From Roseomonas genomospecies 6 (lineage in GTDB: Bacteria; Pseudomonadota; Alphaproteobacteria; Azospirillales; Azospirillaceae): a DNA stretch of 64,000 nucleotides. The stretch covers positions 62,001-126,000 of the forward strand of contig NZ_QOKW01000002.1 in assembly GCF_008365375.1 (NCBI RefSeq), written 5' to 3'. Below, in pieces: positions 34,843 to 43,269 of the stretch. The translations under genes were made by a program, and so were the position numbers. The notes under the pieces were generated by a model. It was not told the origin of the DNA and made no database searches. It saw nothing but the letters and a program-made list of their open reading frames with translations. Position 1 is the stretch's first letter. Each line of letters starts with the position of its first letter.

Positions 34843-36408
34843 TCACCGCTGGGCCGACACCGCGGGCAGCACCTGCACGGCCATCTGCCGGCTGCGGACG
34901 CTCGTGCCCTGGATGCTGGCGTAGGCGCCCAGCACGTCCGCCAGGGTCGCGCCGGGGATGGGCTGAAGGTCCTCGATCTTGAAGCGTTCGGCGATGCGGG
35001 TTCCGATCTCGTCGGGGGAGACGACGCAAGCGATGGTTTCGGCGGCGCCGGGCCGGTCCATGCGCAGGTTGAAGGGCTTCTGTGCCCCCGGCGGCACCTC
35101 GATCTGCTGGTTGGCCTGGACGAAGCTGTCGGGTTGGAAGCGGTTGGGGAAGATGCGCGCCACCGCCCCCGCGGCGTCCTGGTAATAGCAGTAGACGAAG
35201 CCGTTCGCCGTCGGCTGGACGCGCACCACCAGGGTCTCCCCGGCGCGGTAGCGCGGCTGCGGCCCGCGGTCGGAACCGAGCACCAGATCGGGCGCGGCCC
35301 CGGCGGGCGGCGGTGCGGCGCGCGGCAGCCCCTCCCCGCCCGCGTTCGACACCGATTGCAGGCGCGGCGCCCCCGGTCCCTTTTGCCCGCTGGGCTGGGC
35401 CAGCATCCGTTGATAAAGGTCGAAATCCACGCGGCCCGTGGCGATCAGGTCGTTGTCGGCCTGATAGCGGGAAATGGCGTCGCGGGTGCGCTCGTCGAGC
35501 TGGCCGCTGTCCGGACCGTCGTAATAGCCCTCCGCCAGCAGGACGCGCTGGACGTAGGCCACGCGCTGCGACGGCGCCATGCCGTCGAACCAGTCCCGCG
35601 CCTGCCCGGCGAAGGCCGGGTTGGTCTGGTCGATGCCCAGGCATTGCCAGTAGGGGGTGCGGGTCATCTTGCCCAGCACCTCGATCGTGCTGAGTTCGAT
35701 CAGGGTGCGCACCGCCTGATGCAGCCCTTCGGACTTGTTGAGCGAGACGTTGAAGGACAGGCCCGCCTTGCCGATCACCGCCCCGGCGTCCGCCCCCTTG
35801 CCCGACGAGATGACGGCGAGCGAGTTGCTGGCCGACAGGCCGGGGATGATCTGGCGGGTCGCCAGCTCCCCGATGTTCAGGTCCACGGAGATCACCGACA
35901 TCACCTGATCGGCGGAGATGCCCAGGTCGAAGGTGGGCAGGGAGATGCCGGCGCTGGCCGCCTCGCTCACCACATTGTCGTCGAGCTGGGTGATGGCGCC
36001 GCGGATGTAGTAGGAGGGCGCGCGGAAGTTCGGCTGCACACCGATCATCCAATAGAGCGCGTTCACGTCGTCCAGCGTCGGCTCGAAATCGACGAAGCGG
36101 AAGGCGCTCGACCGTTCCGACATGCGCGACACGGCGGTGATGAGCATCTCCTTGGTGCCGCCGGCCACCCGGCCCGTGGCGTCGGGAATGCCGTTGGAGG
36201 TGATGAAGATGTCGCGCTTGCCATGGTTCCACATCAGCGTGTCCATGCAGCGCAGCGCCTCGCTGAAGTTGGACACGGTGCGCACGGGCGGCGTCTTCGG
36301 CTTCTGGACCAGGGTCGCCTGCTCGCCCGACGTGACGCAGGCCCCCACCAGCAGGAGCGCCGCCACGGCGGCCACTCTCGCGAAACCGGTGCGCCGGACA
36401 AATCCCAT
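34843..36408 (-). CDS. CsgG-like lipoprotein with peptidoglycan-binding and DUF4384 regions
   Basis: 521 aa from ATG 36406–36408 (an equivalent ATG at 36423 arises from a 15-bp duplication). Lipobox LLLVGACVTSG. Residues ~30–260 look like CsgG/HfaB (FSEALRCMDTLMWNHGKRDI; MLITAVSRMSERSSAFRFVD; YYIRGAITQLDDNVVSEAAS; VISVDLNIGELATRQIIPG). Residues ~280–350 form a peptidoglycan-binding_1 unit (RVAYVQRVLLAEGYYDGPDS; TRDAISRYQADNDL). Residues ~385–500 are DUF4384-like (GETLVVRVQPTANGFVYCYY; VARIFPNRFQPDSFV). It probably forms or regulates an outer-membrane secretion/assembly channel. The shared DUF4384 type links it to the gene at 23843–25015 across the Mu-like element. Confidence 0.82.
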   Translation of the reverse strand: MGFVRRTGFARVAAVAALLLVGACVTSGEQATLVQKPKTPPVRTVSNFSEALRCMDTLMWNHGKRDIFITSNGIPDATGRVAGGTKEMLITAVSRMSERSSAFRFVDFEPTLDDVNALYWMIGVQPNFRAPSYYIRGAITQLDDNVVSEAASAGISLPTFDLGISADQVMSVISVDLNIGELATRQIIPGLSASNSLAVISSGKGADAGAVIGKAGLSFNVSLNKSEGLHQAVRTLIELSTIEVLGKMTRTPYWQCLGIDQTNPAFAGQARDWFDGMAPSQRVAYVQRVLLAEGYYDGPDSGQLDERTRDAISRYQADNDLIATGRVDFDLYQRMLAQPSGQKGPGAPRLQSVSNAGGEGLPRAAPPPAGAAPDLVLGSDRGPQPRYRAGETLVVRVQPTANGFVYCYYQDAAGAVARIFPNRFQPDSFVQANQQIEVPPGAQKPFNLRMDRPGAAETIACVVSPDEIGTRIAERFKIEDLQPIPGATLADVLGAYASIQGTSVRSRQMAVQVLPAVSAQR

Positions 36409-36466
36409 GGCCCCAAATCCCATGGCCCCACTCCCTGGATGCTCGCTGGATGCTCGCCGGAACGGT

Positions 36467-37045
36467 TCAGCGGACCGACACGCGGGTGCTGTCGCCGCCC
36501 GGACGGACCGTGATGGTGATCTTCTTGGACAGGATGGGCGGGTCGTGCGGGATGTGCTCCGCATCGCCCATCAGAAGCTGGAGCGTGTGCCGGCCCGGCG
36601 GCAGCTCCAGATAGGTTTCCGTCTGGCCCTTGCCGAAGTGGACATAGTTGCGGTTGTTGGGAATCGGCTCGTCCATCGGCGGCAGATCGGTGTCCACCAG
36701 AAGGTGGTGGTGCCCGGTGTTCTCCTTGCGCACGCCCGCCGGAGCCACGCCGAAGTTGCGCAGACCGAACCACACCTTGAAGCGGCCCCTCACCGTCTCC
36801 CCGTCGTTGGGCCAGCCGATGTAGAGATAGGCATCCTTCGGCGCCGCCGTCCGCCCGGACTTCGCCGCATCGGGGGTGGAGGGGGTGCTTTCATGCTCGT
36901 GCCCGGGGCTGGCGGGCTGGGGCGTGTTGGTGGTGTCGGACAGCGGCTTGTCGAGCGGGTCGGCCTCCGGCGAGGACTGCGCGGACGCCGGACCGGCGGC
37001 GAGCAGGACGGCCAGAAGGGCCGGCAAGGCGGCGGTGCGCATCAT
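36467..37045 (-). CDS. DUF4399 protein, copy 1
   Basis: 192 aa with a signal peptide (MMRTAALPALLAVLLAAGPA). The DUF4399 core fills ~90–180: YLYIGWPNDGETVRGRFKVW, GLRNFGVAPAGVRKENTGHH, HLLVDTDLPPMDEPIPNN, LPPGRHTLQLLMGDAEHIPH. The GHHHLLVD run and GDAEHIPHDPP give many His/Asp, suggesting metal binding, which is inference. The neighbouring DUF4399 gene is a clear tandem paralogue, about 70% alike in the core. It lies 58 bp upstream of the CsgG-like gene on the same strand. Confidence 0.85.
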   Translation of the reverse strand: MMRTAALPALLAVLLAAGPASAQSSPEADPLDKPLSDTTNTPQPASPGHEHESTPSTPDAAKSGRTAAPKDAYLYIGWPNDGETVRGRFKVWFGLRNFGVAPAGVRKENTGHHHLLVDTDLPPMDEPIPNNRNYVHFGKGQTETYLELPPGRHTLQLLMGDAEHIPHDPPILSKKITITVRPGGDSTRVSVR

Positions 37046-37077
37046 GACTTCCTCCCTGTCGCAGCCTGTTGGGGCAT

Positions 37078-37120
37078 GATGGTTACGGCACGATGGTTAC
37101 GGCACGATGGCTAGGGCACG
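37078..37120. repeat. 14-bp tandem repeat between the DUF4399 genes
   Basis: The unit gatggttacggcac appears twice perfectly and a third time with changes (gatggctagggcac). It overlaps the 3' end of the second DUF4399 gene and the spacer before the next. Confidence 0.8.
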
Positions 37121-37590
37121 ACGATGGTGATCTTCTGCGACATGACCGGCGGGTCGTGCGGCACATGGTCCGCATCGCCCAGGACCATCTGGAGCGTGTG
37201 CCGGCCCGGCGGCAGTTCCAGCCGCACCTCCGTCTGGCCGCCCCCGAAATGCAGCGACTGCCGGGTGTTCGGGATCGGCTCGTCGTAGGTTGCGAGGTCG
37301 CTGTCCACCAGAAGGTGATGGTGTCCGGTGTCTTCCTTGCGGATGCCCGCCGGGGCGATGCCCATGTTCTGCAAGCCCATGCGGACCCACAGCTTTCCGC
37401 CGGGGATCGTCGCGCCGTTGGACGGCCACATGATGTAGGCCCGGGCACCCTGCGGCGCCTTCTCGCGCCCATTTCCGTTCTGGTCGCTTCCACTCTGGGA
37501 ATTTGCGCTTTGGGCATTTGTGCTCTGGGCCGACGCGGCACCCGGCAACAGGAGCAGCGCGGCCGCCACGATCATGGCGGCATGGTGCAT
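37111..37590 (-). CDS. DUF4399 protein, copy 2
   Basis: 159 aa with a signal peptide (MIVAAALLLLPGAASAQS). Same core as copy 1: YIMWPSNGATIPGGKLWVRM, GLQNMGIAPAGIRKEDTGHH, HLLVDSDLATYDEPIPNT, LPPGRHTLQMVLGDADHVPH. The linker after the signal has repeated STNAQSANSQS-like text, from short DNA duplications. It is first of the minus-strand group reaching the Mu-like element, and divergent from the MscS/cNMP channel (234 bp between starts), so shared control is possible. The 14-bp unit gatggttacggcac is tandemly repeated just downstream (about 37,078–37,120). Confidence 0.85.
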   Translation of the reverse strand: MHHAAMIVAAALLLLPGAASAQSTNAQSANSQSGSDQNGNGREKAPQGARAYIMWPSNGATIPGGKLWVRMGLQNMGIAPAGIRKEDTGHHHLLVDSDLATYDEPIPNTRQSLHFGGGQTEVRLELPPGRHTLQMVLGDADHVPHDPPVMSQKITIVVP

Positions 37591-37823
37591 GGACTCCCCC
37601 TTCTCTTAGAGATTTACAATCTTATGCTTGGTGGACGCACAATGTTCGCGGTTTTTCGGTCCCTATCCTTTCTCTCCCCACCCCCCGAATATTAAGGATC
37701 GAAGCCGATCGGTACTCACCCCACTTTGCGCGAAGAGGGGGGCCGGTCCGCCTATTCCTATTTTGGGCTTGACGGTTCGGCTCCCGGTGCGAAGGTCACG
37801 GGGCAGGAGGTCGCCGGTCCCGC

Positions 37824-39290
37824 ATGCCCGATTCATCCCGCCTCGCCCCGCTTCCCATCGGCCCCGCCGGAGCGCCGCCGCGGCTGGGCCTGCGCCACCT
37901 GCTGTCCCCCGTGCTGCTGACCCTGGGGGCGGCCTGGGCGGCGGGGCAGCGGCCCTGGCTGTCCGTCCACATCGCCCCCATCGCGGGCGTGATGGTGGCG
38001 GACGCGCTGGTGGCCTTGCTGGCGGCGGTGGCGTGGCTGGGGGCGGCGTGGCTGGGGTCGCGGGTCATCGACCTCGTGGTGGCGCGCAACGCCCGCGCCA
38101 CGCCGATGCCGCGGCTGCTGACCGATCTGCTTCGCGCCTTCCTTTACGGGCTGGCGGTGCTGGGCATCCTGGCCTTCGTGCTGGGGCAGCCGGTGACCGG
38201 TCTGGTCGCCACCTCCGGCGTGGTGATCGCCGTTCTGGGCTTCGCGCTGCGCAACATGATCGCCGACATCTTTTCCGGCATCGCGCTCAACGTCGAGCAT
38301 CCCTACCGCATCGGCGACTGGGTGGAGCTGACCCCCGGCGTGACCGGGCGGGTGGACGAGATCAACTGGCGCGCCACGCGGCTGGTCACGCTGGACGGCA
38401 CGGCGCTGGTGGTTCCGAACGGACTGGCCGCGGGAAACCGCATCACCAACTACAGCCAGCCCGGCAGCGGATTCCGCGCGGGCGTGCCGGTGACCCTGGA
38501 TGCGGAGGTGCCGGTGGCCCGCGCCAAGAGGATCATCCTGTCGGCCATCGTCTGCTGCGACGCCGTGCCGTCGGAGCCGCGGTCCGACGTGGTGGTGGAG
38601 TCCATCACCCTGAACGGGGTCACCTATCAGGCGCGTTTCTGGGTGGCGGACTATTCCCGGCTGGCCGCCACCCGCGACGCCGTGGCGTCCACCATCCTGG
38701 AGCATCTGGCCCGCGCCGGTCTGGAGCCGGCCAGCCCCAAGCAGGAGATGCGCCGCCGCAGCAACCGCCCGCCGCCCTGTTCCGCCCTGGGGCTGGGCCG
38801 GGACCTGCTGTCCCATGTGGACCTGTTCGCCGCCTTTCGCCCGGAGGAAATCGACGAGTTGGCCTCCGGCATGCGCCTGCGCCACGTCGCCGCCGGGGAG
38901 GCGGTGGTGCGCCAGGACGAGACCGGCACCTCCCTGTTCCTGGTGGCGGAAGGCGCGCTGGACGTGCGCGGGGCCTTCGGGGGACGGACGCTGCTTCTCG
39001 ACCACATGGGGCCGGGCGATGTGTTCGGGGAGATGTCGCTGCTGACCGGCCAGCCGCGCAGCGCGTCGGTGATCGCCAACACCGACGCCGTGGTCTACGA
39101 GCTGGACAAGGGGACGCTCGACCCCATCCTGCGCCGCCGTCCGGAGCTGGCCGCCCGGCTCGCCGACCTGATGGGCCTGCGCCAGCGCCGCAACGACGCC
39201 CACCGCCGCGCCAGCGCTCCCGCCGCCACGGCGCCAGCCCCGACCGAGCATGATCTGCTGGCGCGTCTGAAGACCTTCTTCAGCCTGTGA
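37824..39290 (+). CDS. MscS-family channel with cyclic-nucleotide-binding domain
   Basis: 488 aa. Three or four N-terminal membrane helices; the pore-lining MscS helix and beta domain read VIAVLGFALRNMIADIFSGI, NVEHPYRIGDWVELTPGVTG and VVPNGLAAGNRITNYSQPGS. A C-terminal cNMP-binding domain (~340–445) has MRLRHVAAGEAVVRQDETGT and PGDVFGEMSLLTGQPRSASV, keeping Glu and Arg of the phosphate-binding cassette. This is the bacterial cyclic-nucleotide-gated (bCNG) branch of MscS, generally gated by nucleotide more than tension. A CHASE2 cyclase in the facing gene group gives a plausible nucleotide source. Confidence 0.9.
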   Translation: MPDSSRLAPLPIGPAGAPPRLGLRHLLSPVLLTLGAAWAAGQRPWLSVHIAPIAGVMVADALVALLAAVAWLGAAWLGSRVIDLVVARNARATPMPRLLTDLLRAFLYGLAVLGILAFVLGQPVTGLVATSGVVIAVLGFALRNMIADIFSGIALNVEHPYRIGDWVELTPGVTGRVDEINWRATRLVTLDGTALVVPNGLAAGNRITNYSQPGSGFRAGVPVTLDAEVPVARAKRIILSAIVCCDAVPSEPRSDVVVESITLNGVTYQARFWVADYSRLAATRDAVASTILEHLARAGLEPASPKQEMRRRSNRPPPCSALGLGRDLLSHVDLFAAFRPEEIDELASGMRLRHVAAGEAVVRQDETGTSLFLVAEGALDVRGAFGGRTLLLDHMGPGDVFGEMSLLTGQPRSASVIANTDAVVYELDKGTLDPILRRRPELAARLADLMGLRQRRNDAHRRASAPAATAPAPTEHDLLARLKTFFSL

Positions 39291-39297
39291 CCGACCG

Positions 39298-40464
39298 TCA
39301 GTTCAGCGGGGAGAAGGGCATGCCCGCCTGCTCCAGCGCCTTCTCGATGACATCCGCCGAGGTCTGGTCGAACAATTGCAGAAGCAGGTCGTCGATTTCC
39401 CGGTCCTGGCTGTTGCCGCAGGCGTCGAACAGGGTGGCGATGGCCTCCGTCTGGAAGCGCTCGCGCCCCTCGTCCCCGCCCCGGTAGTCCAGCGCCTTCG
39501 CCACCGCGATGGCGACGCGGAAGGGCTTCAGCAGGGTGAAGGACAGGCCCGCCTTGGCGAACAGCCCCTTCAGCGCGTGCGGCCCGCCGTCCCAGGCAAG
39601 TTGCCGGGCGTTCTCCAGCCGCAGGTTGGCGCGCACCGCAAGGCCGGCGTCGAACAGCGCGATCTCCCCGGCGCAGAGCGCGCGGAAGAGAAGCGGCGCC
39701 GTCAGCCGCCCGCGGATCAGAAGATGGCGGGCGAGAAGCTCCACATCCGCCTCCCGCGGGGTCAGCGGCTTCAGGAGGAGAAGGGTCACCGCCTCCCGCG
39801 CGCGCTCCACCAGGATGCCGATCAGGCGCGGGTTCAGCCGGTGGCTTCGGATCAGCCGGTTGCGGATCTCCTCCGACACGAACAGGATCAGCTTCTCCAC
39901 CACCGCCGCCGACAGGTCGGGCCGTGCCGCCATGGCCTCGTTCACCGTGGCGACGCCGCCCCAGCGGTCCAGGACGCCGTGCAGGGACGGTTCCGGGATG
40001 ACGGCGCCCCGGTTGCGCAGAAGCTCGGTGATGACGATGACGTTGCCGTTGCGCACCAGCGCGTCGGACACCGCGGGCGACACGCTGCGGCGCCCGGCGA
40101 TGGCAAGCTCCTTCGCCGGGCGCCGTTCGCGCAGGATGTCCAGCAGCAGCCCCTCGCTGAGCGTCTCCGCGTGGCGCAGGATGGGAAAGGCCACCCGGTC
40201 CACGTCGCGGGCCAGCTTTGCCGCAAGCTGTTCCGTCAGCAGGGGGGAGTTGTGGATCTGCCACGCCACCGCCTCGCGCACGGCGGTCACCGCGTCGGCG
40301 GCGAAGCGTTGCAGGATGTCCATCGCCAGCGCCCGTTCCGCGTCGGCAAGCTCGCCCGCCTCCAGGTCGCGCACCAGATGGGTCATGGTGTCGATGCGCG
40401 CCTGGGCGTCGGGCGCCGCCAGCAGGCGTTCGACGTCCTTCTGGCTGAGGGACCGCTTCGGCAT
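39298..40464 (-). CDS. DUF2336 protein (HEAT-like helical repeat)
   Basis: 388 aa from ATG 40462–40464 (MPKRSLSQKDVERLLAAPDA); the upstream in-frame extension crosses the MarR gene's 3' side and lacks family similarity. All-helical with repeated motifs (DRVAFPILRHAETLSEGLLL; AIAGRRSVSPAVSDALVRNG; LFVSEEIRNRLIRSHRLNPR), typical of DUF2336, a family almost confined to alphaproteobacteria and placed near HEAT repeats. Some DUF2336 proteins are linked to signalling or motility; no specific role can be assigned. Its 3' end converges closely on the MscS gene. Confidence 0.82.
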   Translation of the reverse strand: MPKRSLSQKDVERLLAAPDAQARIDTMTHLVRDLEAGELADAERALAMDILQRFAADAVTAVREAVAWQIHNSPLLTEQLAAKLARDVDRVAFPILRHAETLSEGLLLDILRERRPAKELAIAGRRSVSPAVSDALVRNGNVIVITELLRNRGAVIPEPSLHGVLDRWGGVATVNEAMAARPDLSAAVVEKLILFVSEEIRNRLIRSHRLNPRLIGILVERAREAVTLLLLKPLTPREADVELLARHLLIRGRLTAPLLFRALCAGEIALFDAGLAVRANLRLENARQLAWDGGPHALKGLFAKAGLSFTLLKPFRVAIAVAKALDYRGGDEGRERFQTEAIATLFDACGNSQDREIDDLLLQLFDQTSADVIEKALEQAGMPFSPLN

Positions 40465-40496
40465 GCGCTGTGTCTTCCGGAATGACCGCTCGGGAA

Positions 40497-41027
40497 TCAA
40501 TAGTCCGGCGTATCGTAGCGGATCAGATCGCTCCATGCCCGTTCCAAACGGCGCAGCGTGCGGTACGTCGTCTCCAGATCGGCGGCTTCCTCATCGGACC
40601 GGATCAGCGCCTCGCCCCGCACAGCCTCCAGCCCGCGCAGCGCCTCGCACAGCTTCAGGCCGCGTTCCGACAGCCGAAGCCGCGCCGTCCGCCGGTCGCG
40701 CTGGGAGGCGGAGCGGTCCACGTAGCCCGCCTCGACCAGATGCTTCAGGTTGTAGGAGGCGTTGGAGCCGAGATAGTAGCCGCGCTCCAGCAGGTCGCGC
40801 ACCGACAGTTCCTCGCCGCCGATGTTGATGAGCATCAGGGCCTGGCCGGGGCTGAGGTCGTCGATCCCGATGCGCGCCAGCTCCATCCGCAGCACGTCCA
40901 GGAAGCGCCGGGTCATGCTTTCGATGATGCGGCCAAGGTCGGTGTAGACGGCCGGCAGGGACGCGGTGGACGCAGGGGGGCTGTCCGGCACGGCTGGGGT
41001 CGGCTGCTGCTTGGCGGCGGCGCTCAT
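40497..41027 (-). CDS. MarR-family winged-helix regulator
   Basis: 176 aa. The N-terminal ~25 residues are Pro/Ala-rich and probably disordered. The MarR fold: LSPGQALMLINIGGEELSVR (helices 2–3), LLERGYYLGSNASYNLKHLVEAGYVDRSASQRDRRTARLRLSERG (recognition helix plus the wing with conserved D-R-R). It resembles the alphaproteobacterial LdtR-type MarR proteins. The upstream region has TGAA–n7–TTCA (at 41044–41058) as a possible operator. It lies 32 bp upstream of the DUF2336 gene on the same strand. Confidence 0.85.
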   Translation of the reverse strand: MSAAAKQQPTPAVPDSPPASTASLPAVYTDLGRIIESMTRRFLDVLRMELARIGIDDLSPGQALMLINIGGEELSVRDLLERGYYLGSNASYNLKHLVEAGYVDRSASQRDRRTARLRLSERGLKLCEALRGLEAVRGEALIRSDEEAADLETTYRTLRRLERAWSDLIRYDTPDY

Positions 41028-41313
41028 CGCGATACTCCCGCTTTGAAATGAACCTTCATGGTATGGTGTCGTTCCAATTCCGAACGGTGGACGGTTCGCC
41101 CGTCCTTGTGTCGTGAGAATGATAAGATTTTAGTTTAATTTGTCGAAACATTGTTGAGACATGGCGGCCCTGCGCGCCGGAACCGCCCCCATCCTCCTGG
41201 TGTTGCTCCCCTGTCCCTGCAACCGGAGGAGCCACGACGATGCCCCACCCGACACGCCGCCCCGGCACCTCGACCGCCCGCAACGGGCACGCCCACCACC
41301 GGAGGGTCCGCTG

Positions 41314-42279
41314 ATGCGCAGCGGCTTGGCGCTCGCCGCCGGTCTGCTGGCCGGCCTGTGGCTGGACACCAACCGGCGCACCAACCGGGCGGAACGCGAC
41401 CACCCGCCGACCGGCCATTTCATGGACGTCGACGGCACGCGCCTGCATTACCTCGACCGCGGGCCGAGGAACGGCAAGGCGCGCCCCGTGGTGTTCCTGC
41501 ACGGAAACGGCACCACCGCCGACGACTGGTCGCTGAGCCTGCTGGACGAGGCGTCCCGGCGCTGGCGTTGCGTCTGCTTCGACCGCCCCGGCCACGGCTA
41601 CAGCGAAGGGACTCCGCGACGCGACGCCGGTCCCGCCGCACAGGCCGCGCTGCTGCGCGCCGCCACGCGCAAGCTGGGGCTGGAGCGTCCCATCATCGTC
41701 GGCCATTCGCTGGCCGGTGCGGTGGCCCTGGCCTGGGCGTTGGAGTTCCCAGAGGAGGTCGGCGGGCTGGTCATCCTGTCGGCCTTCACCCACCCGGTTC
41801 CGCGGGCCGATTTCATCCCCCTCATGGGGCCGGCCATTCCCGCGGTTGGGCCGCTGCTCAGCCGCACCGTGCTTCAGCCGGTGGACCGGATGATCCTGCC
41901 GGCGCTGATGCGCCGCATCTTCGAGCCGAACCCAGTGCCGCCCGCTTACAACCAACTGCCCCCCGACTTCCTGCTGCGCCCGACGCAGTTGGAGGCGGCG
42001 GCGGCCCAGTTGGCCGCTCTGGTCCCCGGCGTGGCGGCGATGGTTTCCCGCTATCCCGAGATCCGCTGCCCGACGACCATCGTCGCGGGCCGGGAGGACC
42101 GCATCGTCGATCCGCAGGCCCACGCGGTGCGGCTGCACGGCGCGATCGGCGGATCGACCCTGCATCTTCTGGCGGGGACCGGCCATATGCCGCAGCACGC
42201 CCGTCCGGAAGCGGTGATGGCCGCGATCGAACGGGTGGACCGCGCCGTTGCCGCCGAATTGGCCTACGCGGTTACATGA
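41314..42279 (+). CDS. Alpha/beta-hydrolase
   Basis: 321 aa from ATG 41314, preceded by GGAGGG at 41301–41306. A longer reading from 41161 has no ribosome-binding site and an atypical N-terminus. MRSGLALAAGLLAGLWLDTN is a short membrane anchor or signal. The catalytic triad is visible: nucleophile Ser in IIVGHSLAGAVALAW, Asp in VAGREDRIVDPQ, His in LLAGTGHMPQHA; the oxyanion loop is VVFLHGNGTTADDW. Substrate unknown. It is divergent from the MarR gene. Confidence 0.85.
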   Translation: MRSGLALAAGLLAGLWLDTNRRTNRAERDHPPTGHFMDVDGTRLHYLDRGPRNGKARPVVFLHGNGTTADDWSLSLLDEASRRWRCVCFDRPGHGYSEGTPRRDAGPAAQAALLRAATRKLGLERPIIVGHSLAGAVALAWALEFPEEVGGLVILSAFTHPVPRADFIPLMGPAIPAVGPLLSRTVLQPVDRMILPALMRRIFEPNPVPPAYNQLPPDFLLRPTQLEAAAAQLAALVPGVAAMVSRYPEIRCPTTIVAGREDRIVDPQAHAVRLHGAIGGSTLHLLAGTGHMPQHARPEAVMAAIERVDRAVAAELAYAVT

Positions 42280-42424
42280 GTCGGCGCCTCTGATTCGGCG
42301 ACCAGGAATTGCGACTCGAAAAAAACGACTCGCGGCGACTCGGGTGAGCGATGGTTAACAGTTTGGTTACGATCCGAAGGCTAACCTTCGGTCACATCGC
42401 ACACTTTCAGCGCCTCAAGGATTC
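42278..42424. promoter_or_regulatory. Cluster of six GANTC (CcrM) sites upstream of the 42431 gene
   Basis: GAGTC 42278, GATTC 42292, GACTC 42313, GACTC 42327, GACTC 42337 and GATTC 42420. At this base composition about one GANTC per 300–350 bp is expected. The same spacer holds a perfect hairpin/operator CCGAAGG–ctaa–CCTTCGG (42374–42391). Cell-cycle control by CcrM methylation is a reasonable inference in alphaproteobacteria. Confidence 0.55.
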
Positions 42425-42430
42425 CGACCG

Positions 42431-42766
42431 ATGTCCATGGCCGCCGACGTTGATACCATCGAACGCACGTCCATCGTCGCCTACACCCTCCTCAACGAGC
42501 TGCACGACGTGCTGGCTCTGCCCAAGGCGCCCGATGACGTGACGCTCGGCATTCTGATGGGGCTGTCCATGTTCATGGACGACAAGGTGGGTCCGATGCG
42601 CGCCAAGCGCCTGATGTCGGAGGCGCCGACCATCGTCCTGAAGACGGACGCCCACGTCACCGCCGACCAGATGCAGCGCATCATGCCGGTCCTGCGCGCC
42701 TTCGGCGACCACCTGAAGGACATGCGCGCCAAGGCCACCCGTCCGGTGGACGACACGGTCGCCTGA
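42431..42766 (+). CDS. Small alphaproteobacterial protein of unknown function
   Basis: 111 aa, helical: VDTIERTSIVAYTLLNELHD, DDVTLGILMGLSMFMDDKVG, HVTADQMQRIMPVLRAFGDH. No signal peptide, no membrane helix, no motif I recognise. The start codon is ATG 42431; a second ATG at 42437 is possible. It is followed by a good Rho-independent terminator, so it is a single-gene unit. The GANTC-rich, hairpin-bearing upstream region suggests tight regulation. Confidence 0.7.
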   Translation: MSMAADVDTIERTSIVAYTLLNELHDVLALPKAPDDVTLGILMGLSMFMDDKVGPMRAKRLMSEAPTIVLKTDAHVTADQMQRIMPVLRAFGDHLKDMRAKATRPVDDTVA

Positions 42767-42796
42767 TCGGGCGGTTCAACGAACGCTTCATGACGA

Positions 42797-42826
42797 AAGG
42801 CCCGGCCGGCGACGGCTGGGCCTTTT
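42797..42826 (+). terminator. Rho-independent terminator after the 42431 gene
   Basis: The stem aaggccc(g)gccg / cggc(t)gggcctt is followed by TT, 30 bp after the stop codon. Confidence 0.75.
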
Positions 42827-42940
42827 GCCGTTCGGGCGCCCCGTCTTGACCAATCCGGCGATTCGGCGGATGCTCGGCGTTGTCGTCCACCGGAGGTTCG
42901 TCGCCGCCGGACCGGACTCAACGCAGGGGCGGCTTCGGCC

Positions 42941-43267
42941 ATGGAATGGCTTTCCGGAGATTGGGTCTGGGCGCTGGCCATCGCGGCCCTTCTCGCGGGC
43001 GCCACGATCAGCGTCATCGTCCTGGCCGCCGTCGGCTCGATCCGCCGCAGCGTGAACGAGGGCGGCGCCCGGCAGTCCCAGCAACTCCGCAAGCTGGCGG
43101 AAACCGTCGCCACCCTGAACGCCCGGCAGGAAGCCGCCGACCTGCGCATCCGGCACCTGACCGAGGCGAACCGCAAGCTGGCGGAGGACGTCACGGCGCT
43201 GGGCGAACGGCTCCGCGACGCGGACTCCGCTCCCCGCATTTCCGGCAGCGCAAGGCTTCTTCATTGA
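42941..43267 (+). CDS. Single-pass membrane protein with coiled coil
   Basis: 108 aa. A membrane helix at ~8–32 (WVWALAIAALLAGATISVIV) is followed by a heptad-rich coiled coil (LRKLAETVATLNARQEAADL ... LAEDVTALGERLRDAD). Function unknown; it may be a small scaffold or a DUF-type inner-membrane protein. It ends 2 bp before the methyltransferase start, so the two are probably co-translated. Confidence 0.65.
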   Translation: MEWLSGDWVWALAIAALLAGATISVIVLAAVGSIRRSVNEGGARQSQQLRKLAETVATLNARQEAADLRIRHLTEANRKLAEDVTALGERLRDADSAPRISGSARLLH

Positions 43268-43269
43268 TC

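Noticed and set aside
42350-42390. CtrA-box-like TTAAC...TTAC upstream of the 42431 gene
   Set aside because: Spacing and second half do not fit the TTAA-N7-TTAA consensus; kept only as a weak hint.
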